The notes under the pieces were generated by a model. The model saw nothing but the letters and a program-made list of their open reading frames with translations, ran no database searches and was not told the origin of the DNA. A stretch of DNA of 64,000 nucleotides from JBNKHG01 sp050290225 (lineage in GTDB: Bacteria; Pseudomonadota; Gammaproteobacteria; Pseudomonadales; Cellvibrionaceae), in the NCBI GenBank assembly GCA_050290225.1, contig JBNKHG010000094.1, forward strand, positions 1-64,000, given 5' to 3'. A program made the translations under genes and the position numbers. This document shows, piece by piece, positions 26,960 to 35,430 of this stretch. The first letter of the stretch is position 1, and the number at the start of each line of letters is the position of its first letter.

Positions 26960-27883
26960 ATGGCAAGCGAAGCGCAATCGTCTACTGGATATATCCAACA
27001 CCACCTGCAAAATCTGGCCTATGGCAAATTGCCTGCCGGTTATGAGCGCATTGACGCCGAAGGTCACGTGCATGTGCTTACCCAGGATACATGGACCCTG
27101 GCTCACTCCACCCAGGAGGCAGCCGATATGGGATTCTGGGCTATTCACCTCGATACTTTGGGGTGGTCTGTCGTTCTGGGGCTGCTGCTGAGTTACTTAT
27201 TCAGACGAGCGGTAAAAAAGGCCTCGATCGGTGTTCCCACAGGTCTACAAAGCTTTGTCGAGCTACTGGTGGATTTTGTTAACAATACTGTCAGCGATAT
27301 CTTCCATCACCGCAACCGACTGATTGCGCCCATGGCGTTGACCATTTTCACCTGGGTTTTCCTGATGAACCTGATGGACCTGGTGCCGGTCGACTGGCTT
27401 CCATGGGCCGCAGGCAAGATGGCGGGCGATCCTCATTTCTTCTTCAAAGTGGTACCTACCACGGATCCCAATGCCACGCTCGGCATGTCCTTTACCGTAT
27501 TTGCGCTGATGATATTCTTCAGTATCCAGCAAAAGGGCTTGATGGGCTTTGTTAAGGAACTGACCCTTCACCCGTTCCATGCCGGTAAATGGTATGTGGA
27601 CATCATCCTGATCCCGATCAACCTGATCCTGGAAACCGTGTCCCTGATCGCCAAGCCGATCTCTCTGGGCTTGCGATTGTTTGGGAACCTCTACGCCGGT
27701 GAAATGATCTTTATCCTGATCGCACTGATGTACTCCGCAGGCCTGATTATGGGCATATTCGGCGGTTTGCTGCAGTGGGGCTGGGCTGTTTTCCATATCC
27801 TGGTAATAACCCTGCAGGCTTTCGTGTTTATGGTCCTGACGACTGTGTATATGGCCATGGCTCACGATGTGGATGAGCACTAA
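26960..27883 (+). CDS. atpB: ATP synthase Fo subunit a
   Basis: Membrane stator subunit (307 aa) that forms the proton half-channels with the c-ring. The essential arginine is in the segment LGLRLFGNLYAGEM (about residue 237). Late helices end with FVFMVLTTVYMAMAHD. A gap of 97 bp separates it from atpI. It is somewhat longer at the N-terminus than the E. coli protein, as in Pseudomonas relatives. Confidence 0.97.
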   Translation: MASEAQSSTGYIQHHLQNLAYGKLPAGYERIDAEGHVHVLTQDTWTLAHSTQEAADMGFWAIHLDTLGWSVVLGLLLSYLFRRAVKKASIGVPTGLQSFVELLVDFVNNTVSDIFHHRNRLIAPMALTIFTWVFLMNLMDLVPVDWLPWAAGKMAGDPHFFFKVVPTTDPNATLGMSFTVFALMIFFSIQQKGLMGFVKELTLHPFHAGKWYVDIILIPINLILETVSLIAKPISLGLRLFGNLYAGEMIFILIALMYSAGLIMGIFGGLLQWGWAVFHILVITLQAFVFMVLTTVYMAMAHDVDEH

Positions 27884-27992
27884 TTTCTGATTTGATGGGG
27901 GCGGCATACCGATCCCCGTCACTTGATGTAACGATTTTTTAAACCTTAACTTCAACCTTTAACTTTCTAACGTTTATTAATAGGAGAAAACA

Positions 27993-28241
27993 ATGGAAGC
28001 ACTTGGTTTGGTATACGTAGCAGCCGCACTGTTGATCGGTCTGGGCGCTCTGGGTACTGCGATCGGTTTCGGTACCCTGGGTGGCAAGCTGCTGGAAGGA
28101 TCCGCTCGTCAGCCGGAACAGAGCCCCGCTCTGCAGGGTAAGATGTTCCTGATGGCTGGTCTGTTGGATGCCGTACCCATGATCGGTGTTGGTATCGGCA
28201 TGTACCTGATCTTCGTTGTTGCACCTGGCATAGCTGGTTAA
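27993..28241 (+). CDS. atpE: ATP synthase Fo subunit c
   Basis: Rotor ring proteolipid (82 aa): two helices joined by the polar loop ARQPEQ (38-43). The ion-binding carboxylate is Asp59 in LLDAVPMIGVG; the residues around it lack the Gln/Ser-Thr ligand set of sodium-type c subunits, so proton coupling is expected. AGGAG lies before the ATG. Confidence 0.98.
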   Translation: MEALGLVYVAAALLIGLGALGTAIGFGTLGGKLLEGSARQPEQSPALQGKMFLMAGLLDAVPMIGVGIGMYLIFVVAPGIAG

Positions 28242-28308
28242 TCACACTCCGGTTTCTCTCTGTTAGAGACAAACTCGAGTTATTACCCATTAAGCAAGAG
28301 GTGTTGGC

Positions 28309-28779
28309 GTGAATATCAACCTTACTCTTATCGGCCAATCGATAACTTTCATCGCCTTTATCTGGTTCTGTATGAAGTTCGTCTGGCCTGCGCTTATCGC
28401 CATTATGGAAGAGCGCGAAAAGAAAATCGCCGACGGATTGGAAGCAGCGGACCGTGCAGACAAAGACCTGGAGCTGGCCCAACAAAAGGCCACCCAGCAA
28501 CTGCGCGAAGCGAAAGCACAGGCTGCTTCTATTGTTGAGCAAGCAAACAAGCGTGCTAACCAGATCATCGAGGAAGCCAAAGAAACGGCTCGCACCGAGG
28601 GCGATCGCCTGAAGACTGCGGCCCAGGCCGAAATCGAACAGGAAGCCAACCGCGCGAAAGAAGAATTGCGCGGTAAGGTGGCAGCTCTGGCGCTGGCCGG
28701 TGCCGAAAAGGTACTTGAATCCAGCATTGACGAGAAAGCCCACCGCGACCTGGTTAACAAGCTGGCTGCGGAGCTTTAA
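28309..28779 (+). CDS. atpF: ATP synthase Fo subunit b
   Basis: Peripheral stalk subunit (156 aa): one N-terminal helix in the membrane (about 5-25, ending FCMKFVWPALIAIMEERE) followed by a long charged, Ala-rich coiled-coil that reaches F1. It is a single copy with the gammaproteobacterial length. GTG is the start codon. Confidence 0.97.
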   Translation: MNINLTLIGQSITFIAFIWFCMKFVWPALIAIMEEREKKIADGLEAADRADKDLELAQQKATQQLREAKAQAASIVEQANKRANQIIEEAKETARTEGDRLKTAAQAEIEQEANRAKEELRGKVAALALAGAEKVLESSIDEKAHRDLVNKLAAEL

Positions 28780-28806
28780 GCGAACCTTTTATTAAAGGAG
28801 AGGCCC

Positions 28807-29343
28807 ATGGCTGAACTGACAACGTTAGCCCGCCCCTACGCAAAAGCTGCGTTTGAATACGCCCGCGCTACCAACGCCCTGCAGACCTGGTCTGACATGT
28901 TGGCGCTGGCCGCGGCAGTGGCCCAACAAGATGGCATGAAAAAGGTTATGGACTCGCCCAGCTATACCGCCGAGCAGAAAGCTTCTACCTTTGTGGAAGT
29001 CTGTGGCGATCAGCTGAATGTGCAGGGTCAGAACTTTGTCCGTGTATTGGCCGAGAACAACCGTCTGGAACTGCTGCCGGAAATCGACCAGCTGTTCGAC
29101 CTGTTCAAGGCCAATCAGGAAAAAACCATCGACGTGGAAGTGGCTACAGCGTTTGAGCTGGATGGCGACGTGCAAGACAAGTTGGCGAAGGCACTAAGTG
29201 CCAAGCTGGACCGGGATGTCAAAGTTTCCAGTAGTGTGGATAAAAGCCTGCTGGGCGGTGTGCTGGTTCGCGCCGGTGACACCATAATCGACGGTTCGGT
29301 GCGTGGTCGTTTGACCAAGCTCGCCGAAGCAATGAACTCCTAA
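28807..29343 (+). CDS. atpH: ATP synthase F1 subunit delta
   Basis: Peripheral stalk subunit (178 aa) that joins the b subunits to the top of F1. It begins MAELTTLARPYAKAAFEYA and ends with the conserved block LLGGVLVRAGDTIIDGSVRGRL. AAAGGAGAG lies before the ATG. It is 27 bp after atpF and 35 bp before atpA. Confidence 0.97.
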   Translation: MAELTTLARPYAKAAFEYARATNALQTWSDMLALAAAVAQQDGMKKVMDSPSYTAEQKASTFVEVCGDQLNVQGQNFVRVLAENNRLELLPEIDQLFDLFKANQEKTIDVEVATAFELDGDVQDKLAKALSAKLDRDVKVSSSVDKSLLGGVLVRAGDTIIDGSVRGRLTKLAEAMNS

Positions 29344-29378
29344 TCCCGCAATGTTGACGGGATATTGAGGAACAGAGC

Positions 29379-30923
29379 ATGCAGCAACTGAATCCTTCTG
29401 AAATCAGTGAAATTATCAAGTCTCGCATCGACAGCCTCGAAGTGAAGACTGAAGCCCAGAACGAGGGCACCGTGGTTTCCGTAACCGACGGTATTATTCG
29501 TATCCACGGTCTCGCCGATGTGATGTATGGTGAGATGATCGAGTTTGAGGGCGGCGTCTATGGTATGGCGCTGAACCTGGAGCGCGACTCCGTGGGTGCC
29601 GTTATTTTAGGCGATTACCAGGGGGTGGCCGAAGGCCAGACCTGTAAGTGTACAGGCCGCATCCTGGAAGTACCGGTTGGTCCGGAATTGCAGGGCCGTG
29701 TGGTCGATGCCCTGGGTAATCCGATCGACGGCAAGGGCCCTGTGGGCACCAAAATGACCGATCCGCTGGAAAAGATCGCTCCCGGGGTAATCGCCCGTCA
29801 GAGTGTTGACCAGCCGGTGCAGTTGGGTCTGAAAGCCGTTGACTCCATGGTACCCATCGGTCGTGGTCAGCGCGAGCTGATTATCGGCGACCGCCAGACT
29901 GGTAAGACCGCCATCGCCGTGGATGCCATCATCAACCAGAAAGGTACCGGCGTTAAGTGTATCTACGTTGCGGTTGGCCAGAAGGCCTCCTCCATCGCCT
30001 CTGTAGTACGCAAGCTGGAAGAGCACGGTGCCATGGAGCACACCATCATCGTTGCCGCTTCCGCATCAGACCCCGCATCCATGCAGTTCCTGGCACCCTT
30101 TGCCGGTTGTTCCATGGGTGAGTATTACCGCGACCGTGGTGAAGACGCATTGATCATCTATGATGACCTGACCAAGCAGGCCTGGGCTTACCGCCAGATT
30201 TCCCTGCTGTTGAAGCGTCCCCCGGGCCGCGAAGCTTACCCCGGTGACGTTTTCTACCTGCACTCGCGCCTGCTGGAACGTGCATCCCGCGTAAATGCGG
30301 ACTATGTCGAAAAGTTCACCAACGGTGAAGTAAAAGGCCAGACCGGTTCATTGACCGCCCTGCCGATTATTGAAACCCAGGCTGGCGACGTCTCTGCATT
30401 CGTACCGACAAACGTGATCTCCATTACCGATGGTCAGATTTTCCTTGAGACCGACCTGTTCAATGCCGGTATCCGTCCTGCGATGAACGCCGGTATCTCG
30501 GTATCCCGCGTGGGTGGTTCTGCCCAGACCAAGGTGATCAAGAAGCTGTCTGGTGGTATCCGTACCGCACTGGCCCAGTACCGTGAATTGGCGGCTTTCT
30601 CACAGTTCGCTTCCGACCTGGATGATGCCACCAAGGCCCAGTTGGATCACGGTGAGCGCGTTACCGAGTTGATGAAGCAGAAGCAGTACTCGCCGCAGTC
30701 CATCGCCGAGATGGGGGTGGTGCTGTACGCGGCCAACGAAGGCTACCTGAAAGATGTGGACGTTGCCAAGATCGGTGACTTTGAAGCAGCCCTGCTTTCT
30801 TATATGAACAGCGAGCACGCTGATTTAATGAAGAAAGTCAATGACACCGGTGATTACAGCGGTGAGATTGAAGCTGGCTTCAAGGCGGCACTCGACAAGT
30901 TCAAAGCCACTCAAACCTGGTAA
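29379..30923 (+). CDS. atpA: ATP synthase F1 subunit alpha
   Basis: Non-catalytic nucleotide-binding subunit (514 aa). The Walker A is GDRQTGKTAI (about 169-178) and the arginine-finger region is in SVSRVGGSAQTK. Full family length and very high conservation; start MQQLNPSEISEIIK. Confidence 0.99.
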   Translation: MQQLNPSEISEIIKSRIDSLEVKTEAQNEGTVVSVTDGIIRIHGLADVMYGEMIEFEGGVYGMALNLERDSVGAVILGDYQGVAEGQTCKCTGRILEVPVGPELQGRVVDALGNPIDGKGPVGTKMTDPLEKIAPGVIARQSVDQPVQLGLKAVDSMVPIGRGQRELIIGDRQTGKTAIAVDAIINQKGTGVKCIYVAVGQKASSIASVVRKLEEHGAMEHTIIVAASASDPASMQFLAPFAGCSMGEYYRDRGEDALIIYDDLTKQAWAYRQISLLLKRPPGREAYPGDVFYLHSRLLERASRVNADYVEKFTNGEVKGQTGSLTALPIIETQAGDVSAFVPTNVISITDGQIFLETDLFNAGIRPAMNAGISVSRVGGSAQTKVIKKLSGGIRTALAQYRELAAFSQFASDLDDATKAQLDHGERVTELMKQKQYSPQSIAEMGVVLYAANEGYLKDVDVAKIGDFEAALLSYMNSEHADLMKKVNDTGDYSGEIEAGFKAALDKFKATQTW

Positions 30924-31000
30924 GTTGAGTTAACTGTTTGCCGCCCGCGTGTCAGGGGGCGGCGAGTTTAAGTTAAACCTGAATCTGTTCGAGGGCCGGT

Positions 31001-31861
31001 ATGGCAGGCGGAAAAGAGATACGTACTCAGATAACGAGTATTAAAAATACGCAAAAGATTACCAGCGCCATGGAAATGGTGGCTGCGAGTAAGATGCGTA
31101 AAGCACAAGACCGCATGCAGCTTGGAAAACCCTACGCCCAGCGTATTCGCTCGGTAGTGGGACATATTGCCAATGCCAACCCGGAATATAAACACCTGTA
31201 CTTGCAAGAACGCGAGGTGAAGCGCGTCGGCTTTATCCTGGTGTCCACCGATCGCGGCCTCTGTGGCGGCTTGAACGTCAACCTGTTCAAGAAAGCCATC
31301 GCGGCCATGAAAGAGTGGGCAGATCAGGAGGTGGAAATCGATCTGTGTCTGATCGGTGCCAAAGCCAGTGCCTTCTTTAACAGTTACGGCGGCAATGTTG
31401 TAGCTGCAGTACGCGATTTGGGCGAAGAGCCCAGTGTTTCAGATTTGATCGGCAGCGTGAAAGTCATGCTGGACGGTTACTCTGAAGGCAAATTAGACAA
31501 GCTGTATCTGGTGGGTAACGAGTTCGTCAATACTATGACGCAAGCCCCCTATGTCCAACAGCTGTTGCCTTTGTTGCCGGACGAAGATGAAAAGCTGAAG
31601 CACAGTTGGGATTACATTTACGAGCCGGAAGCGTCCGAACTGCTCGATGGTCTGCTGATTCGTTATATCGAATCGCAGGTGTACCAGTCGGTGGTTGAGA
31701 ACGGCGCTTGTGAAATGGCGGCGAGAATGTTGGCGATGAAAAACGCCACCGACAACGCCGGCGATTTGATCAACGATCTGGAACTGGTCTACAACAAGGC
31801 CCGGCAGGCTGCGATTACGCAGGAGCTGTCTGAGATCGTCGGCGGTGCCGCAGCCGTTTAA
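31001..31861 (+). CDS. atpG: ATP synthase F1 subunit gamma
   Basis: Central rotor shaft (286 aa), starting MAGGKEIRTQITSIKNTQKI and ending in the conserved helix YNKARQAAITQELSEIVGGAAA. Both terminal helices form the coiled coil inside the alpha3beta3 ring. It lies 77 bp after atpA. Confidence 0.98.
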   Translation: MAGGKEIRTQITSIKNTQKITSAMEMVAASKMRKAQDRMQLGKPYAQRIRSVVGHIANANPEYKHLYLQEREVKRVGFILVSTDRGLCGGLNVNLFKKAIAAMKEWADQEVEIDLCLIGAKASAFFNSYGGNVVAAVRDLGEEPSVSDLIGSVKVMLDGYSEGKLDKLYLVGNEFVNTMTQAPYVQQLLPLLPDEDEKLKHSWDYIYEPEASELLDGLLIRYIESQVYQSVVENGACEMAARMLAMKNATDNAGDLINDLELVYNKARQAAITQELSEIVGGAAAV

Positions 31862-31924
31862 TTACGGTGAGTGTGCCCAACGTAGTGAAAGGTTTGAAAT
31901 TTTATTTTTTATGAGGATCCGGAA

Positions 31925-33322
31925 ATGAGTAGCGGACGTATCGTACAAATTATTGGTGCCGTTATCGACGTGGAGTTTCCCCGTGATTCCGTACCTAAGG
32001 TTTACGACGCTCTGACCGTTGCCGACAAGGGGTTGACCCTGGAAGTGCAGCAGCAGTTGGGTGACGGTGTGGTGCGCGCAATTGCCATGGGTTCTTCCGA
32101 GGGCCTGAGTCGTGGCCTGGCGGTAGACAACACCAAAGCCCCGGTTTCCGTACCTGTCGGTACAGAAACCCTGGGCCGTATCATGGATGTACTGGGTAAC
32201 CCCATCGATGAGTGTGGCCCAATCGGTGAAAAAGAGCGCGCCTCTATCCACCGTAAAGCCCCGGCTTACGATGAGCTTTCAGCCTCTGATGAGTTGCTGG
32301 AAACCGGTATCAAGGTGATCGACCTGGTTTGTCCTTTCGCCAAAGGCGGTAAGGTTGGCCTGTTCGGTGGTGCCGGTGTGGGCAAGACCGTAAACATGAT
32401 GGAGTTGATTAACAACATCGCCACCGAGCACTCCGGTTTGTCGGTATTCGCGGGTGTGGGTGAGCGTACCCGTGAGGGTAACGACTTCTACTTCGAGATG
32501 CAGGAAGCCGGTGTTGTTAACGTCGAGAAATTTGACCAGTCCAAAGTGGCGATGGTTTACGGCCAGATGAATGAGCCGCCGGGAAACCGTCTGCGTGTGG
32601 CCCTGACCGGTCTGACCATGGCGGAAAAATTCCGTGACGAAGGTAAAGACGTCCTGTTGTTCGTGGATAACATTTACCGTTATACCCTGGCGGGTACCGA
32701 GGTATCGGCCCTACTGGGTCGTATGCCGTCTGCGGTAGGTTATCAGCCGACCCTGGCTGAGGAGATGGGTGTGCTGCAGGAGCGTATTACCTCCACCAAG
32801 ACCGGCTCCATTACCTCCATCCAGGCGGTTTACGTCCCGGCGGATGACTTGACCGACCCCTCCCCGGCTACCACTTTTGCCCACTTGGACTCTACTGTGG
32901 TACTCAGCCGTGACATCGCCGCCAAAGGTATTTACCCGGCGATTGATCCGTTGGATTCCACCTCTCGTCAGCTGGATCCGTTGATCATTGGTCAGGAGCA
33001 TTATGAAGTGGCTCGCGGCGTGCAGTCTGTTCTTCAGCGCTACAAAGAGCTGAAGGACATCATCGCCATCCTGGGTATGGATGAATTGTCTGAAGAGGAC
33101 AAATTGACCGTATCCCGCGCCCGTAAGATTGAGCGTTTCCTGTCCCAGCCTTTCCACGTGGCCGAAGTATTTACCGGTTCTCCCGGTAAGTACGTGTCCC
33201 TGAAGGACACCATTTCCGGCTTCCAGGGTATTCTGGCCGGTGATTACGATCAGTTGCCGGAACAGGCGTTCTACATGGTTGGCGGCATCGAAGAAGCTGT
33301 CGAGAAAGCCAAAACTCTGTAA
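31925..33322 (+). CDS. atpD: ATP synthase F1 subunit beta
   Basis: Catalytic subunit (465 aa). The P-loop is GGAGVGKTVNMMELI (about 150-164), the catalytic Glu is in GERTREGND, and the DELSEED-type loop reads DELSEEDKL. AGGATCCGGAA precedes the ATG. Confidence 0.99.
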   Translation: MSSGRIVQIIGAVIDVEFPRDSVPKVYDALTVADKGLTLEVQQQLGDGVVRAIAMGSSEGLSRGLAVDNTKAPVSVPVGTETLGRIMDVLGNPIDECGPIGEKERASIHRKAPAYDELSASDELLETGIKVIDLVCPFAKGGKVGLFGGAGVGKTVNMMELINNIATEHSGLSVFAGVGERTREGNDFYFEMQEAGVVNVEKFDQSKVAMVYGQMNEPPGNRLRVALTGLTMAEKFRDEGKDVLLFVDNIYRYTLAGTEVSALLGRMPSAVGYQPTLAEEMGVLQERITSTKTGSITSIQAVYVPADDLTDPSPATTFAHLDSTVVLSRDIAAKGIYPAIDPLDSTSRQLDPLIIGQEHYEVARGVQSVLQRYKELKDIIAILGMDELSEEDKLTVSRARKIERFLSQPFHVAEVFTGSPGKYVSLKDTISGFQGILAGDYDQLPEQAFYMVGGIEEAVEKAKTL

Positions 33323-33385
33323 CACCCGTGTGCCGGAGCCTTGCTCCGGCCACTGTTGTTAAAGAGGTGATAAGAGGCGAAAGAT

Positions 33386-33811
33386 ATGGCTATGACTGTC
33401 CACTGTGACATCGTTAGCGCTGAAGAAGAAATCTTTTCCGGACTGGTGGAGATGTTAGTCGCCGCGGGTACAGAGGGTGACGTTGGCATCGGCTACGGTC
33501 ACGCTCCCCTGCTGACTGGTCTGCAACCGGGTCCTATCCGTGTCATCAAACAGGATGGGGAGGAAGAGGTTTACTACGTCTCCGGCGGTTTTCTGGAGGT
33601 TCAACCCTACCATGTAACCGTTCTGGCGGACACCGCACTGCGCGCTGGTGATATGGATGAAGCCGCCGCCCTGGAAGCCAAGAAAGAGGCCGAACAGGCC
33701 CTGCACAACCAGAGTGGCGATTTCGATTACTCCCGCGCAGCCACCCAGCTGGCGGAAGCGGCGGCGCAATTGCGCACCATTCAGGCAATGCGCAAAAAAG
33801 CCGGCAAGTAA
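33386..33811 (+). CDS. atpC: ATP synthase F1 subunit epsilon
   Basis: Rotor subunit (141 aa) with an N-terminal beta sandwich (GDVGIGYGHAPLLTGLQPG) and a C-terminal helical hairpin that can inhibit ATP hydrolysis. It is the last gene of the operon and is followed by a strong terminator. Confidence 0.98.
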   Translation: MAMTVHCDIVSAEEEIFSGLVEMLVAAGTEGDVGIGYGHAPLLTGLQPGPIRVIKQDGEEEVYYVSGGFLEVQPYHVTVLADTALRAGDMDEAAALEAKKEAEQALHNQSGDFDYSRAATQLAEAAAQLRTIQAMRKKAGK

Positions 33812-33885
33812 GGTACAGGCATCACTAAGGGTTATTTTCCTGTCGGGGAAAGGTAACCGGTTTGAGATTCTGTCCAAAGGCACTG

Positions 33886-33917
33886 AAAAAAGGGTAGCTA
33901 TTGGCTACCCTTTTTTT
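33886..33917. terminator. Terminator after the atp operon
   Basis: A-tract, stem GGGTAGC/GCTACCC with a short loop (TATTG) and T-tract, 75 bp after the atpC stop. The A and T tracts on both sides make it usable in either direction. Confidence 0.92.
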
Positions 33918-34038
33918 ATGGACCTGGTTAAAGGTGATGGCTATCAAGCAGGACAGCGTCATCAAACTCTGGTAAAAGTGTGGTATCTACAGGGGAAACC
34001 AACCCTCCCGTTTCTAGAAGGACATCAAGACAATTACT

Positions 34039-35400
34039 ATGTTGGATATCGTGGTTTTAGCTGCGGGTAAGGGAACCCGCATGAAGTCGAGCCTGCCCAA
34101 AGTGCTGCATCACCTGGCAGGGCGTCCCCTGCTACAGCATGTGCTGGATACCGCCCATCAATTGGGGAGTGATTCCATTCAGGTGGTAGTGGGCCACGGT
34201 GCCGAACAGGTAGAAGCGCAACTGGCCGCTGCTGATGTACGTTATGTCCTGCAGGCCGAGCAACTGGGTACCGGCCACGCGGTTGCCCAAGCGGCAGACC
34301 AGCTGCGCGATGAAGCGGTCGTATTGATCCTCTACGGTGATGTTCCCCTGATTGGCCGCGAAACCCTGGAAAGGTTGCTGTCCCAGGTAACTGAGCATTC
34401 CATGTCCTTGCTAACGGTGAACCTGAACGATCCCAATGGCTACGGTCGTATCCTGCGCAACCATCGCGGTGACGTATTGGAAATCGTGGAGCAGAAAGAC
34501 GCCGACCATGAACAACTGTCCATCACCGAGGTCAATACCGGTGTCATGGCCCTGAAAGGCGATCAACTCAAACGCTGGTTACCGCAGTTGTCCAATGACA
34601 ACGGCCAGCGGGAATACTACCTGACCGATATTATTGCCCTGGCTAATCGCAACGGGGTTCAGGTGTTGGCGGAGCAGCCCGCCAGTGAAATTGAAGTACT
34701 GGGTATCAACAACCGACAACAGTTGGCAGAGCTGGAGCGCTATTACCAGGAGCATCTGGCCGAAGCCCTGATGCTGGAAGGGGTGACACTGCTGGATCCG
34801 ATGCGATTCGATTGCCGTGGTACCCTCATCACCGGTCAGGATGTGGTGATCGACATCAATTGCGTGTTTGAAGGTGAAGTGAATCTTGGTAATAACGTAC
34901 ATATAGGTCCCAATTGCCACCTGAAAAATATCACAATCGGGGACAACACCATTATCCGCCCTAACTCTGTACTCGAGGATTCTGTAGTAGGCGCCGATTG
35001 TGACGTAGGTCCTTTTGCCCGCCTCCGTCCCAGTGCCAGACTGGAGCGTGGCGCCAAGATCGGCAACTTTGTGGAGGTGAAGAAATCCACCATTGGCGAA
35101 GGCAGTAAAGTAAATCACTTAAGTTATATCGGCGACACCGAGATTGGTGTTCGCGCCAATATTGGCGCTGGAACCATTACCTGTAATTACGATGGGGTGA
35201 ACAAGTTCAAAACAGAGATAGGTGACGGGGCCTTTGTGGGATCCAACACATCGCTGGTGGCTCCGGTCAATATAGGCAAAGGCGCTACCGTAGGAGCGGG
35301 CTCTACAGTGACCAAAGATGTTGCCGACGACGAATTGACCATTGCACGGGGCAAACAGCGCAATATCACTGGTTGGAAAAAGCCGGAGAAAAAATCTTAA
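34039..35400 (+). CDS. glmU: Bifunctional UDP-N-acetylglucosamine pyrophosphorylase / glucosamine-1-phosphate N-acetyltransferase
   Basis: Cytoplasmic 453-aa enzyme making UDP-GlcNAc from GlcN-1-P in two steps. The N-terminal uridylyltransferase domain starts LAAGKGTRMKSSLPKVLH; from about residue 250 a left-handed beta helix (hexapeptide repeats such as IGDNTIIRPN) carries the acetyltransferase site (NFVEVKKSTIGEGSKVNHLSY, split). glmS, the first enzyme of the same pathway, follows 30 bp later. Confidence 0.98.
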   Translation: MLDIVVLAAGKGTRMKSSLPKVLHHLAGRPLLQHVLDTAHQLGSDSIQVVVGHGAEQVEAQLAAADVRYVLQAEQLGTGHAVAQAADQLRDEAVVLILYGDVPLIGRETLERLLSQVTEHSMSLLTVNLNDPNGYGRILRNHRGDVLEIVEQKDADHEQLSITEVNTGVMALKGDQLKRWLPQLSNDNGQREYYLTDIIALANRNGVQVLAEQPASEIEVLGINNRQQLAELERYYQEHLAEALMLEGVTLLDPMRFDCRGTLITGQDVVIDINCVFEGEVNLGNNVHIGPNCHLKNITIGDNTIIRPNSVLEDSVVGADCDVGPFARLRPSARLERGAKIGNFVEVKKSTIGEGSKVNHLSYIGDTEIGVRANIGAGTITCNYDGVNKFKTEIGDGAFVGSNTSLVAPVNIGKGATVGAGSTVTKDVADDELTIARGKQRNITGWKKPEKKS

Positions 35401-35430
35401 CCTATCGAAGCATTTTGCGGGACGATAACT

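Noticed and set aside
33150..33170. TTTCCACGTGGCC in atpD as a further parS site
   Set aside because: Only one half matches; the other half (GTGGCC) departs from GTGGAAC, so ParB binding is unlikely.
33648..34070. A 140-codon frame spanning the atpC end, the terminator and the glmU start
   Set aside because: It overlaps atpC and glmU in another frame and crosses a strong terminator; no family resemblance.
35401..35430. glmS ribozyme before glmS
   Set aside because: The gap is only 30 bp, and this ribozyme is a feature of Gram-positive bacteria.
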